Positions 33,211 through 41,446 of a stretch of 64,000 nucleotides of DNA are shown in pieces. The notes beneath the pieces were generated by a model, which saw only the letters and a list, made by a program, of their open reading frames with translations, ran no database searches and was not told where the DNA came from. The stretch spans positions 1 through 64,000 of the IMG/VR virus record IMGVR_UViG_3300037247_000990, one strand, 5' to 3'. Source of the stretch: a virus. Position numbers and translations under genes: made by a program. How positions within the stretch are numbered: position 1 is the first letter of the stretch; each line of letters opens with the position of its first letter.

Positions 33211-33563
33211 GCCAACAACTCACCGTTCAGCGCATTGGACCGTTTACGGTCGGCGAGGTGCCGCTCGACCTGCAAATCACCTTCAAGGATGACGACGGCA
33301 ATGTCGTTAATCTGACCGGCTATACGGCGGTATTCGTCATCGAGAAGGTCGACGAGACGGACGCCACGGTCGGCACCGGCACGGCAACGATCTCGGACGA
33401 AGCGAATGGCATCACCAATTACGCCTGGGTGGCGGCCGATTTCGACGCGGCGGGGCAGTACCGAACGCAGATGTGGGTCAACAATTCGTCCACTGGCAAG
33501 ACCTTGGCGTCGGACGTGTTCGAGTATTTCGTTCGCCCCGGAACCACGCGGCCAACATTCTGA
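33207..33563 (+). CDS. BppU N-terminal-like baseplate/fibre adaptor protein
   Basis: 118 residues: FTVGEVPLDLQITFKDDDGN, VVNLTGYTAVFVIEKVDETD, AGQYRTQMWVNNSSTGK, DVFEYFVRPG. This is the beta-sandwich found at the N-terminus of BppU-type upper baseplate proteins and in many phage fibre adaptors. Stand-alone here. It may bridge the surface proteins to the virion. Start overlaps the repeat-protein stop by four bases. Confidence 0.7.
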   Translation: MSQQLTVQRIGPFTVGEVPLDLQITFKDDDGNVVNLTGYTAVFVIEKVDETDATVGTGTATISDEANGITNYAWVAADFDAAGQYRTQMWVNNSSTGKTLASDVFEYFVRPGTTRPTF

Positions 33564-33572
33564 GGAAGTAAC

Positions 33573-34022
33573 ATGACCTGGACTTATTCCGGCAATCCCG
33601 CAGACAGTGACCGAGACGCGGTGCGGTATCTCGTGGGCGACACCGACTTCGGCAACCAACTCGTTCAGGACGCCGAGATCGCCTGGGTGCTGACCGAGGA
33701 GGGGAACGTCTACCTGGCGGCGGCATCGGTGGCGAGAGGCATCGGGGCGACGTTCGCGGAGGCCGTCACCAAGCAGGTCGGGGACCTCAAGATCCAGTCC
33801 CAGCAGAAGCGAGACAACTTCAAGAAACTGGCCGACGAGCTCAAGGAGCGCGGCGTCCTTCGCGCCGGCAGGCCCTACGCCGGCGGCATCAGCATCGACG
33901 ACAAGCAGACGGTCCGCGACGACGACGACCGGGTCGTCCCAGCCTTCAGGAAGCGGCAGCATGATCGCGACGACACCAGCCAGGATCGCCTCGTCAAGGA
34001 CTACCAGGAGCGTGAGCCCTGA
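33573..34022 (+). CDS. head-tail connector (adaptor, gp6-like)
   Basis: 149 residues opening MTWTYSGNPADSDRDAVRYL then VGDTDFGNQLVQDAEIAWVL, the usual start of connector proteins that dock on the portal (HK97 gp6/Ad1 type). A basic helical C-terminus (FRKRQHDRDDTSQDRLVKDY) follows. The stopper gene begins in the overlapping TGATG. Confidence 0.8.
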   Translation: MTWTYSGNPADSDRDAVRYLVGDTDFGNQLVQDAEIAWVLTEEGNVYLAAASVARGIGATFAEAVTKQVGDLKIQSQQKRDNFKKLADELKERGVLRAGRPYAGGISIDDKQTVRDDDDRVVPAFRKRQHDRDDTSQDRLVKDYQEREP

Positions 34023-34339
34023 TGGCGATCTCTGATTTTCACGATTTAATGCCCGACACCGTTACCCATAAGGTGATGACCGGGCGCGACGCCTACCAGA
34101 AGCCGACGTTCGGAGTCGGGACCGACTACAAGGCTCGCGTACTGTTCCGGCAGCGATGGGTCCGGGCGGCCGACGGCACCGAGAAGCTGGCGCGCGGAAC
34201 GGTATGGATAGGAGATACGCCGGAGATCGACCCCCAGGACGAGATTACCCTGCCAGACGGGACGACCCCGCCCATCCTCGTCGTCGAGCGCATCCCAGAC
34301 GAGAAGGGCATCCACCACGTTAAGGTTTTTTTCGGTTAA
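34022..34339 (+). CDS. head-closure (stopper) protein
   Basis: 105 residues, beta-rich: DTVTHKVMTGRDAYQKPTFG, YKARVLFRQRWVRAADGTEK, ARGTVWIGDTPEIDPQDEIT, HHVKVFFG. The small beta-barrel pattern and place between adaptor and tail-completion genes match SPP1 gp16/HK97-type stoppers. It closes the neck to hold DNA. Confidence 0.75.
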   Translation: MAISDFHDLMPDTVTHKVMTGRDAYQKPTFGVGTDYKARVLFRQRWVRAADGTEKLARGTVWIGDTPEIDPQDEITLPDGTTPPILVVERIPDEKGIHHVKVFFG

Positions 34340-34354
34340 ACTAGGACAGTCAGC

Positions 34355-35314
34355 ATGAATTCGATCACGTCCCGCATCGACGCCATCACCGATATACCCG
34401 CCGACTACCGCGTAACAGCGCCGCCCTGTCCGAGATCGGTCAAGATCGAGTTGACCGGGCGGTGTAATTTCGCCTGTGCCTTCTGCGCCCGCTCTAAAAA
34501 GCTGCGCGATCAGGCCGACATGGACATGGGGCTATTTCAGCGCCTGCTGCGGGAAATGCGCGAGTGCGGTGTCGAGGAAATTGGCCTGTTTTATCTCGGC
34601 GAATCGTTTCTGCTGCCGTGGTTGGCCGAGGCGGTGTATTTCGCCAAGCGTGAGTGCGGCTTCCCCTATATCTTCCTGACTACCAACGGCTCGGTGGCCG
34701 ATCCGGTGAAGCTCGCCGCCGTCATCGGCAATGGCCTAGATTCGCTGAAATTCTCGCTCAACTATGCCGACGAGGAGCAGTTCAAGGACATTGCCGGAGT
34801 CAAGCCGGCGCTGTTCCACGACATGATCGCCAACATTAAGAGCGCCAAGGGAGTACGCGACCGGATCTTGCGCGACCGAGGCCACCGCTGCGGCCTTTAT
34901 GCTTCCTACATCCAGTATGACGGCAACCAGGGTGAGCGTATGAAGGTCGCGGTTGCCGAAGTCGAGCCCTATGTCGACGAGGTCTATGCCCTGCCGCTCT
35001 ACAACCAGGCGGATTTAGTCTCTAAGGACGAGGAAGAGCGAGGCTGGGCCCCTACTGCTGGCAACCGGGGCCGGGTCGGCGCGTTGAGGGATCCGATCCC
35101 CTGCTGGGCGGTTTTCACCGAGGGCCACATCACCTTCGACGGTAAGCTGTCGGCATGCTGTTTCGACCATCGGGGCGACTTCAACATGGGCGACCTGACG
35201 AAGCTATCCTTCATGGAGGCTTGGCATTCCAGCGCATTCGTAGATTTGCGCACGGCCCATCTTACTGGTGACGTCAGCGGGACACCTTGCGCCGCTTGCG
35301 TGGCCTACGCCTGA
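34355..35314 (+). CDS. radical SAM protein with SPASM-type C-terminus
   Basis: 319 residues. ELTGRCNFACAFCARSKKLR holds the CxxxCxxC motif for the radical SAM iron-sulfur cluster. The barrel continues with GVEEIGLFYLGESFLLPWLA, FLTTNGS and LDSLKFSLNYAD. The C-terminus has clustered Cys (PCWAVFTEG, LSACCFDHRG, PCAACVAYA) as in SPASM/Twitch domains that hold auxiliary clusters. Such enzymes modify peptides, cofactors or sugars. It is inserted between stopper and tail-completion genes. The target is unknown; a virion protein or the sugar cluster downstream are candidates. Confidence 0.88.
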   Translation: MNSITSRIDAITDIPADYRVTAPPCPRSVKIELTGRCNFACAFCARSKKLRDQADMDMGLFQRLLREMRECGVEEIGLFYLGESFLLPWLAEAVYFAKRECGFPYIFLTTNGSVADPVKLAAVIGNGLDSLKFSLNYADEEQFKDIAGVKPALFHDMIANIKSAKGVRDRILRDRGHRCGLYASYIQYDGNQGERMKVAVAEVEPYVDEVYALPLYNQADLVSKDEEERGWAPTAGNRGRVGALRDPIPCWAVFTEGHITFDGKLSACCFDHRGDFNMGDLTKLSFMEAWHSSAFVDLRTAHLTGDVSGTPCAACVAYA

Positions 35315-35751
35315 TGGTACAAGAGATTACCTTCAAGGTCCTCGGTACCGCCAAGGTCTCCAAGATGCTGGAGAATGCAGGACGACGTGGAAGAAGCGCG
35401 CTGCTCGGCACGCTGTTCGAGGAGGGCGAGGAGTTGATGCGAATATCCAAGGATCAATTCGTCCCCGTAGACACCCGGAACCTTAGCAAGTCTGGCTTCG
35501 TCCGGAAGATGAAGACGGGTCTCGGCGTGGAGGTAGGATTTGGCGGGACGGCCGCGCGATATGCGCTCAGAATCCATGAGAACCCCCGGTCCGGCAAGAC
35601 CGGCGGTGTCAGCCCGTCAGGGAAGAAGTACAAGACCTGGGCCAAGGTCGGCCAGTGGAAATATCTGATCACGCCGTTTAAGATGCGAAAGAGCGGGCTC
35701 ACCAAGAGGGTGGCGCGGAGATTCGCCCAACGGATGCGAAGGGGCAGGTAG
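35314..35751 (+). CDS. tail-completion protein, HK97 gp10-like
   Basis: 145 residues, basic, from the ATG overlapping the radical SAM stop (TGATG). FKVLGTAKVSKMLENAGRRG, ISKDQFVPVDTRNLSKSGFV and ARYALRIHENPRSGKTGG are typical of the HK97-gp10 family, which joins neck and tail. Its presence right after the radical SAM gene shows that the latter interrupts the connector block. Confidence 0.8.
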   Translation: MVQEITFKVLGTAKVSKMLENAGRRGRSALLGTLFEEGEELMRISKDQFVPVDTRNLSKSGFVRKMKTGLGVEVGFGGTAARYALRIHENPRSGKTGGVSPSGKKYKTWAKVGQWKYLITPFKMRKSGLTKRVARRFAQRMRRGR

Positions 35752-36147
35752 ATGGTCGTCGTAGTCGCGCTCGATGAGATCGGCACCAAGCTCACCGACG
35801 ACGGGATCGTGGAAGGTGCAACCGGTTGGCGGCTGGCGAAGGGCACGACCATGGAGGAGCAGGACCAAGTGGTCACCATCATCGAGGCTCCTGGTGAGAT
35901 ACCGGATCAGGATGCCAGCGGTGAGCCCGAGCATAATTTCCCGGCCTTCCAGGTCCGGATTCGAGGAGCGCGATTTGGGTATCAAGTAGCTCGCGTCAAG
36001 GCTCAGGAGGTCTTTAACTCGCTCAACAACGCCGACCTTTCCGGCTTCGGCTATATCTTCGCCGACAACGCGCCGTTCTTTCTCCAGTACGACAAAAACA
36101 GCCGCCCGGAGCTGGTGGTCAACTTCTCGTCGATGCAAGAGCGGTGA
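35752..36147 (+). CDS. tail terminator-like protein
   Basis: 131 residues: FPAFQVRIRGARFGYQVARV, KAQEVFNSLNNADLSGFGYI, then FADNAPFFLQYDKNSRPELV. This is the alpha/beta pattern of tail terminator or minor capsid proteins of siphoviruses (gpU/DUF3168-like role), which cap the tail tube. It should be followed by the tail tube gene; here a 9-kb cluster of other genes lies between. Confidence 0.75.
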   Translation: MVVVVALDEIGTKLTDDGIVEGATGWRLAKGTTMEEQDQVVTIIEAPGEIPDQDASGEPEHNFPAFQVRIRGARFGYQVARVKAQEVFNSLNNADLSGFGYIFADNAPFFLQYDKNSRPELVVNFSSMQER

Positions 36148-36300
36148 CCGTCCACGAAGGAGGTGGTGCCACATCGACCCGAAGCGGTTTATAATGCGAG
36201 CGTCCGGCTGAGATTCACGAGTAAGTCGGGGCGGGATACTGTGAAATTGAAACCTCCGTGTGTTCTGTCCCGGCTCCTCGCTCAGCCGGGCACTATCAAA

Positions 36301-36993
36301 ATGGACCCAGATGGACCCAGATGGTTCGGGCGTACCATCGAGGAACTTCGTCGCTGGGGGCTGCCGAAGGCATGGGCCGGGCAGACGTGCTACCTTGTAG
36401 GCGGCGGGCCTTCCCTACGGGGTTTCGACTTCGGCCAGCTCCGCGGCCTCCACACCATCGCCATCAACCGGGCTTTCCTCGACTGTCCAGACGCCGAGGT
36501 GGTCTGCTTCTCGGACGGGCGCTTCTGGCGCTGGTGGGGTCCGGACGGAACCGAGGGTCAGTCTCTTCCGGCTCACCCCGGGCTCAAGATCACCGTCCAG
36601 TCTGATCGCAAGGTATCTCACCCCACGGTCCTGAACATGCCCGGTACGGGACGGCGCGGGCTCGAAACCCGGAGGAACCGGCTCAAGCACGGCAACTCGA
36701 CCGGGTGCGCGGCGATGAACGTCGCGTGGCACCTGGGAGCGAGGAAGATCATCCTCCTGGGCTACGACGGGAAGCCCGCCGAGAACGGCGGTGACAACTA
36801 CCACGGCGGACACCCGGTCGGCTACGCTAAGGCCAACCCCAGGTTCACGGCCTACGACAAGATGGCCCCGTATTACGAGCCGATCGGTCTTGAGCTCGCG
36901 GCCCGAGGCGTGGAGGTCATCAACGCCAGCCCCAACTCGGCGATAATGTGCTTCCCAAGAGTTACCCTGTCGTCTATATTCCCACCCGGATGA
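36301..36993 (+). CDS. DUF115/glycosyltransferase-like protein
   Basis: 230 residues from ATG 36301; GTGs at 36241 and 36163 are in-frame alternatives, start uncertain. A Rossmann-like opening (CYLVGGGPSLRGFDFGQLRG, then LHTIAINRAFLDCPDAEVVC) and GCAAMNVAWHLGARKIILLG, YDGKPA resemble the DUF115 / sialyltransferase-like family found in phages and polysaccharide loci. First member of the sugar-type cluster. Donor and acceptor unknown. Confidence 0.6.
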   Translation: MDPDGPRWFGRTIEELRRWGLPKAWAGQTCYLVGGGPSLRGFDFGQLRGLHTIAINRAFLDCPDAEVVCFSDGRFWRWWGPDGTEGQSLPAHPGLKITVQSDRKVSHPTVLNMPGTGRRGLETRRNRLKHGNSTGCAAMNVAWHLGARKIILLGYDGKPAENGGDNYHGGHPVGYAKANPRFTAYDKMAPYYEPIGLELAARGVEVINASPNSAIMCFPRVTLSSIFPPG

Positions 36994-37360
36994 AGGGATC
37001 ACCTCCTTTCCGTCTGTGCTCAGGTGAAAACCGATACCGTCGGCGAGGTAGCCACCCCGACCGGCACCGAGGCCCCGGAGGAGTCATACTCCGAGGTCTC
37101 TCTTGACCTCCTCATCAGATATAGTTACCGTCCGCTCGCCGGGACAATTTCCTCCCGTCTCCGGCACAGGAACTTGGCGGGCCGCCGCCTGCAGTCTCCC
37201 TGGGGTCGCGGTCCGCCCACTTTAGCCGGGGCGTATTCTGGTAGACCTGAAAATCTCGTCGTACCTTCCATATTACGGGGCCTGACGTGCCATTCTCCGG
37301 CCTCTGGGTGGGCTACCCCCCGCCGGGTGAGCGGGCGTCCCACGTCGCTCTGAGAGCGTT
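36994..37360. other. 367-bp gap in the sugar-gene cluster with structured sequence
   Basis: No gene is convincing. A 15-base match to the 3' tail of bacterial 16S rRNA (GGATCACCTCCTTTC, 36996-37010) follows the upstream stop. Two adjacent hairpins come next: GGAGT-CAT-ACTCC (37080-37092) and GAGGTC-TCTCTT-GACCTC (37093-37110). A 25-codon frame (GTG 37287, stop 37364) overlaps the next ATG, as genuine genes do here, and reads PFSGLWVGYPPPGERASHVA; it may be the remnant of a lost gene. A 109-codon frame at 37024 lacks coding character. Confidence 0.45.
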
Positions 37361-38203
37361 ATGACCGGCAAGACGGGATTCGTCGTCGTCAGGAAGCGGC
37401 CGGAATATCCCTTTCAGGAGATCATGGACGGCATCGCAGCCTGCGGTGACCACGCGATCAAGGGCTACGCCAGCCAGACGGGCGACGCGAATACTGCCGT
37501 CGTGACCTGGCACCCCTACGGCAGACAGGGAGCGGCGGCCCACTGCCATCATCGGCTCGGGGGCCGGCACATCGTCGTCGAGAACGGATACGTGAGAAAA
37601 GATGCCCTCGGCGAGGCTCAGTACTGCGTCGAGTTCGACGGCTTCAACGGTCAGGGATGGATACCCAAGCACGGGCACGATTCGTGGAAATGGCATCGGC
37701 TCGGAGCCGAGCTGAGGCCGTGGCGTCAACGCGGTGACCACATCCTCGTCTGCGGCCAGCGCGGCGGCGACTATTCAGATTATTCAATGCCGATGGACTG
37801 GCCCGACTCGATCCTCGACCGCCTCCCCCACCTAACCGACCGCCCCATCAAGTACCGCCCCCACCCTGGTCGCCCGTGGAGACCGACCCTTCGCAAGGGC
37901 GTCGAGATCACCGATCCGCGCCGCCCCATCCATGCTGACCTCGAAGGGGCTCACGCCTGCGTCGTGTGGTGCTCTAATGCAGCGACCGAGGCCATAATCT
38001 CCGGCATCCCGGTGTTCTATCAGGGGCCGAATCTCAAGCTCGCGAGTATCGCCTGCGACGACTTAACCTTGATCGAGGACCCGCCGATGGAGCATCGCGG
38101 CAGGGCCCTCACTGAGCTGTCCTGGTCTCAGTGGTCGCTGTCGGATCTGAAGCGCGGCGAGCCCTGGCGATTCCTGATGTATTCAGCCGAGGGCCGGGCA
38201 TGA
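37361..38203 (+). CDS. glycan-transfer type protein, paralog 1 of 3
   Basis: 280 residues. Two Rossmann-like halves: VVTWHPYGRQGAAAHCHHRL and IKYRPHPGRPW, then ACVVWCSNAATEAIISGIPV (like the donor site of capsule or GT-B enzymes) and C-terminal LSWSQWSLSDLKRGEPWRF. The last motif, the YRPxP motif and the SNAA motif recur in the genes at 38391 and 40526, so the three are diverged duplicates. Likely capsule/glycan glycosyltransferase-like; no reaction assigned. Confidence 0.6.
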   Translation: MTGKTGFVVVRKRPEYPFQEIMDGIAACGDHAIKGYASQTGDANTAVVTWHPYGRQGAAAHCHHRLGGRHIVVENGYVRKDALGEAQYCVEFDGFNGQGWIPKHGHDSWKWHRLGAELRPWRQRGDHILVCGQRGGDYSDYSMPMDWPDSILDRLPHLTDRPIKYRPHPGRPWRPTLRKGVEITDPRRPIHADLEGAHACVVWCSNAATEAIISGIPVFYQGPNLKLASIACDDLTLIEDPPMEHRGRALTELSWSQWSLSDLKRGEPWRFLMYSAEGRA

Positions 38204-38394
38204 ATAATTCGGATCGCGAGCTGATAGACAAGTACGTCGCCAAGCACGGCGTCACCAAGTGTCCCGACCTGGAGGCTGGGTCCGAACGTGAGCAGCTGGA
38301 ACGACAGGACAAGCAGATTGCGAGGACCATGTCGAGGGCCGGCCGCAAGGGTTGGATCAAGCGCGCATCTCAGGGAAGGATAGGCCGGATGTGA
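38200..38394 (+). CDS. small basic hypothetical protein
   Basis: 64 residues from the ATG that overlaps the upstream stop. SDRELIDKYVAKHGVTKCPD, then basic helical RAGRKGWIKRASQGR: looks like a short DNA-binding or adaptor protein. The same opening style (xLIxxYIxKxGVTxCP) is frequent in small phage proteins. Coupled at both ends. Confidence 0.55.
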   Translation: MNNSDRELIDKYVAKHGVTKCPDLEAGSEREQLERQDKQIARTMSRAGRKGWIKRASQGRIGRM

Positions 38395-39248
38395 GGGCGG
38401 TAATCTACCACGACATTAACAACACCAGGTCCAAGATCATCTGCTCCGCGATGATGCAGGGTATCCTCGAATGCGGTGACGACGCGGTATCGATCCGCTT
38501 CCAGAAGTGGCAGGGGGAGACGCCCGGACACGTCGCGCTGATGTACGGTGCCGGTGGTCGGCGCAAGGCGATCATGCAAGCCTATCAGGACGCCGGCAAA
38601 CACTCGGTCCTGATCGACCTCGGCTATTGGAAGCGCAAGGAGGGCAGGGGTCACATGCGCTGGCGCGGGTACCACAAGGTCGTCGTCGATGGCTTCCATC
38701 CAAATAACCAGCTCGCCGTCGAGGACGGCGACTCCTCGCGGTTCCAGCAACTCGGTATTAACGTCCACCCGTGGAGAGACGGCAGCGCCGTCCTCGTGGC
38801 CGGGATGTCGGCCAAGAGTGCCGTCACCCACGATCTGCCACCTGAAGCCTGGGAACGCGAGGCGATCCGAATCTTATCGAAGGCAACCAGCCGCGAGATC
38901 ATCTACCGGCCCAAACCATCGTGGAGCGAGGCGCGGCCGCTCCCCGGCGCGACCTACTCAGCGGGGCACTATTCTGTCGAGACCGTCCTGGCACAATGTC
39001 ATGCCGTCGTCACCCACCACTCCAACGTAGCCGTCGACGGGATCGTCTGGGGTCTCAACATCTACACCAACGCCGGGGCCGCCAAGGGGATGTCGGCGCA
39101 GACGATAGGGGACGTGCTCAAGAAGGTTCGGTGTCAGACTAAAACGCGAGAGAAGCTGCTGTCACACCTCGCTTGGTGCCAGTGGAACGTGGACGAGATG
39201 GCGCGCGGCGAGCCCTGGCGACACCTGAAGCGATTGGGGTTGATATGA
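38391..39248 (+). CDS. glycan-transfer type protein, paralog 2 of 3
   Basis: 285 residues from GTG in a GTGA overlap. YHDINNTRSKIICSAMMQGI, EIIYRPKPSWSEARPLPGA, CHAVVTHHSNVAVDGIVWGL and LAWCQWNVDEMARGEPWRHL align by order and spacing with the genes at 37361 and 40526. A GT-B-like two-domain fold is plausible. It is embedded in a chain of coupled genes, so it should be co-expressed with the rest of the cluster. Confidence 0.6.
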   Translation: MRAVIYHDINNTRSKIICSAMMQGILECGDDAVSIRFQKWQGETPGHVALMYGAGGRRKAIMQAYQDAGKHSVLIDLGYWKRKEGRGHMRWRGYHKVVVDGFHPNNQLAVEDGDSSRFQQLGINVHPWRDGSAVLVAGMSAKSAVTHDLPPEAWEREAIRILSKATSREIIYRPKPSWSEARPLPGATYSAGHYSVETVLAQCHAVVTHHSNVAVDGIVWGLNIYTNAGAAKGMSAQTIGDVLKKVRCQTKTREKLLSHLAWCQWNVDEMARGEPWRHLKRLGLI

Positions 39249-39478
39249 AGGTGGTCGGCAAGGGGACGAAGAAGGAAGCGAACGTGGCCCGCCGGCTGCT
39301 CTATGCTCTCATTTCAATGAGACCGGTTTTTAGAGGACCGAAGCCCGCGCGCTCGATCATCTCGTTACCCAACATGGCGGGCACCACCGACAGCAGCCAG
39401 CGCATGGTCGACTTCACCGAGGCCCGACGCCTCGGCGTCGCCGCTGGTGACGTTGACAGATATAGGAGAAAGAGATGA
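39245..39478 (+). CDS. small basic hypothetical protein
   Basis: 77 residues, very basic (KGTKKEANVARRLLYALISM), with no recognised family. Start set by the ATGA overlap. May be a nucleic-acid-binding or adaptor protein; nothing links it to sugar chemistry other than position. Confidence 0.5.
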   Translation: MKVVGKGTKKEANVARRLLYALISMRPVFRGPKPARSIISLPNMAGTTDSSQRMVDFTEARRLGVAAGDVDRYRRKR

Positions 39479-39771
39479 GACGTAAAGGCACTGGAAAATC
39501 CACCGCACATATTCGCGCTCGCCAGAAGTATACGCTCAGCGACTTAGAAAGCCTCCTGGCTCTTGCCGGTAACAACGTGGTTGAAATCCTCCCCGATGGC
39601 GAAGTGAAGGTCCTCGACACCGACCCTGCCGTCGCCGAGGCGTTCAATGCTGGTCTCGAACGCGCGGCACGGTGGCACATGGGGAAGACTCGGGGGGGGC
39701 ACTTATCAGAGCGAGGCGTCAGGTTGCACAAGGCATTTGCCGCCTCCATCCGCGAGCTCAAGCGAAAATGA
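39475..39771 (+). CDS. hypothetical protein
   Basis: 98 residues, basic N-terminus (RRKGTGKSTAHIRARQKYTL) and helical remainder (VAEAFNAGLERAARWHMGKT). No family recognised. AGGAG six bases before the ATG and overlapping junctions at both ends argue that it is translated. Confidence 0.55.
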   Translation: MRRKGTGKSTAHIRARQKYTLSDLESLLALAGNNVVEILPDGEVKVLDTDPAVAEAFNAGLERAARWHMGKTRGGHLSERGVRLHKAFAASIRELKRK

Positions 39772-40529
39772 AGATCGCGTCCGTCGATCTGGAAAACTCG
39801 GTCTTCTCGCAGAACGGCGAGGACGGGATCATCGACTACCTCGTCGGCTGTGTCGACAGCGCGGCCTACGTTAAGAACAGCGAGCGCCGGTTCGTCGAGA
39901 TCGGCTGTGGCAACGGCCGCGAGAACTGCACCACCGCGCTTGCCGTAGAGGGCTGGCATGGCGTCGTGTTAGATCGCAAGCCGGCGCGGATCGACACGTA
40001 CAAATACATCGCCAAGGAGCGGGGGTTCCACCACCGGGTCAAAGCCTATGCCGTGGCGGCGACGCCGAATGCAGCGGCCGATCTGATCGAACTATTTGAG
40101 ACCGCTTGCCCGTGCTTCTTCTCGCTCGATATCGACGGACCGGACTGGCACGTCATGAAGGCGCTGCTCGAGGCTGGATTCCGCCCCAGCGTCTGTTGCC
40201 TCGAATACAACGCCGCTTTCGAGAACCGGCCGATCGTCGTTCGCCTTGAGGAAGCGCCGAAGAGGACCGATAACCTTTATTACGGCGCTGGTATCAAGGC
40301 TTGGCGCTATCTAATGGCGGGATATGGTTATGAATTCGTCACCGTTGAATCAGCCGGCGTCAATGCCTTCTTCGTCCGCCGCGAAGATATGGAGATGCAG
40401 GAGATCGACAAGATCGAAGGCATCGATTGGGTCGATTGCGCCGTGTTCGCCGAGAAATATGGCCCCGCGCAGCAACGCTACAACGCTGTCATCGGCAAGC
40501 ACAACTTTGTCCATGTGGCCAAGCCATGA
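39768..40529 (+). CDS. FkbM-like SAM-dependent methyltransferase
   Basis: 253 residues. NSVFSQNGEDGIIDYLVG at the N-terminus, the SAM-binding strand FVEIGCGNGRENCTTALA, and CFFSLDIDGPDWHVMKALLE match the SQxGEDG/FkbM-like methylase group common in polysaccharide and cell-surface clusters, where they O-methylate sugars. Its place between glycosyltransferase-like genes supports sugar methylation. The exact target is unknown. Confidence 0.75.
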   Translation: MKIASVDLENSVFSQNGEDGIIDYLVGCVDSAAYVKNSERRFVEIGCGNGRENCTTALAVEGWHGVVLDRKPARIDTYKYIAKERGFHHRVKAYAVAATPNAAADLIELFETACPCFFSLDIDGPDWHVMKALLEAGFRPSVCCLEYNAAFENRPIVVRLEEAPKRTDNLYYGAGIKAWRYLMAGYGYEFVTVESAGVNAFFVRREDMEMQEIDKIEGIDWVDCAVFAEKYGPAQQRYNAVIGKHNFVHVAKP

Positions 40530-41446
40530 AGATCGTCTTCTATCATTCGCTAAGGTTGACCACGGGCGAGGACGGCCACGAGGCCGTCGATATGACTAAC
40601 AGGGAACTTCGCATCGGCGAGGCACTTACCGAAGGGCTCCCGGTTCACGGCGACGAGCTGATCATGGTACCCAAGTCCGAGTGGCAGGGCCCGATGCAAG
40701 GAACGGACGCGGCGATGATGTTCGGCGTCAAGTCGCTGAAGATGTTCGCCCCCCACCTCGCCGCCGGCATTCCGGCGATTTACATCGATAAGGGCTATCT
40801 CGGCTCCAAGGGAGCCGAATCGAGAGCACATTTCTTCAAGTTCTCGGTCAACGCCATACACCCACTGTCATATTTCCAGACCGACCCACGGCCGCTTGAT
40901 CGCCTCAAGAGGCTCAAGATTAAGCCGAATAAATGGCGAGGCGGCGGCGACCATCTCAAGATTCTGGTGGCACTATCGAGCCAAAAATATTGCACATGGC
41001 ATGGACAGGGAGACGCCACCAAATACGCCGCCAAACTCATCAAGGCAATCCATAAGGAGACCGGCGGCAAACGAATCATCGTCTACCGGCCGAAACCATC
41101 ATGGAAATCGGCAGTCTCCATCAAGGATTATGAATTTTCGCGGCCACCGGGCCGCATCCGTGACGTGCTGAAACAGGCCCATGTCCTCGTGACTCACGGC
41201 TCGAACGCTGCTATCGACGCCATCCTGGAGGGTGTCCCGGTGGTCGTCCTGGGGGCCGGGATCGCCCGGCCTATCGCCGGCCACACGATCAAGCATATCG
41301 CGAACCCATATTTCCCCTCTCATGACGAGGTCATCCAATGGCTGCGCGATATCGCTTATTGCCAATGGAGCATGGCCGAGCTTCGATCCGGCCTGGCGTG
41401 GGAGTACATCCGAAAGGACATCTGGAGGGAACTACGATGCCGTTGA
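40526..41446 (+). CDS. glycan-transfer type protein, paralog 3 of 3
   Basis: 306 residues. FYHSLRLTTGEDGHEAVDMT, KRIIVYRPKPSWKSAVSIKD, AHVLVTHGSNAAIDAILEGV and IAYCQWSMAELRSGLAWEYI match the paralogs at 37361 and 38391. SNAAIDAILEGVPVVVLG resembles the sugar-nucleotide-binding helix of capsule-type glycosyltransferases. Shares the YRPKPSW motif exactly with paralog 2. Confidence 0.6.
   Translation: MKIVFYHSLRLTTGEDGHEAVDMTNRELRIGEALTEGLPVHGDELIMVPKSEWQGPMQGTDAAMMFGVKSLKMFAPHLAAGIPAIYIDKGYLGSKGAESRAHFFKFSVNAIHPLSYFQTDPRPLDRLKRLKIKPNKWRGGGDHLKILVALSSQKYCTWHGQGDATKYAAKLIKAIHKETGGKRIIVYRPKPSWKSAVSIKDYEFSRPPGRIRDVLKQAHVLVTHGSNAAIDAILEGVPVVVLGAGIARPIAGHTIKHIANPYFPSHDEVIQWLRDIAYCQWSMAELRSGLAWEYIRKDIWRELRCR

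Noticed and set aside
32799-33962. 387-codon minus-strand frame
   Set aside because: Antisense of the HALDQ repeat and connector genes; its repeats merely mirror the sense repeats.
37024-37353. 109-codon frame in the glycan-cluster gap
   Set aside because: GTG start without ribosome site and a Pro/Arg/Ser-rich product without recognisable pattern.
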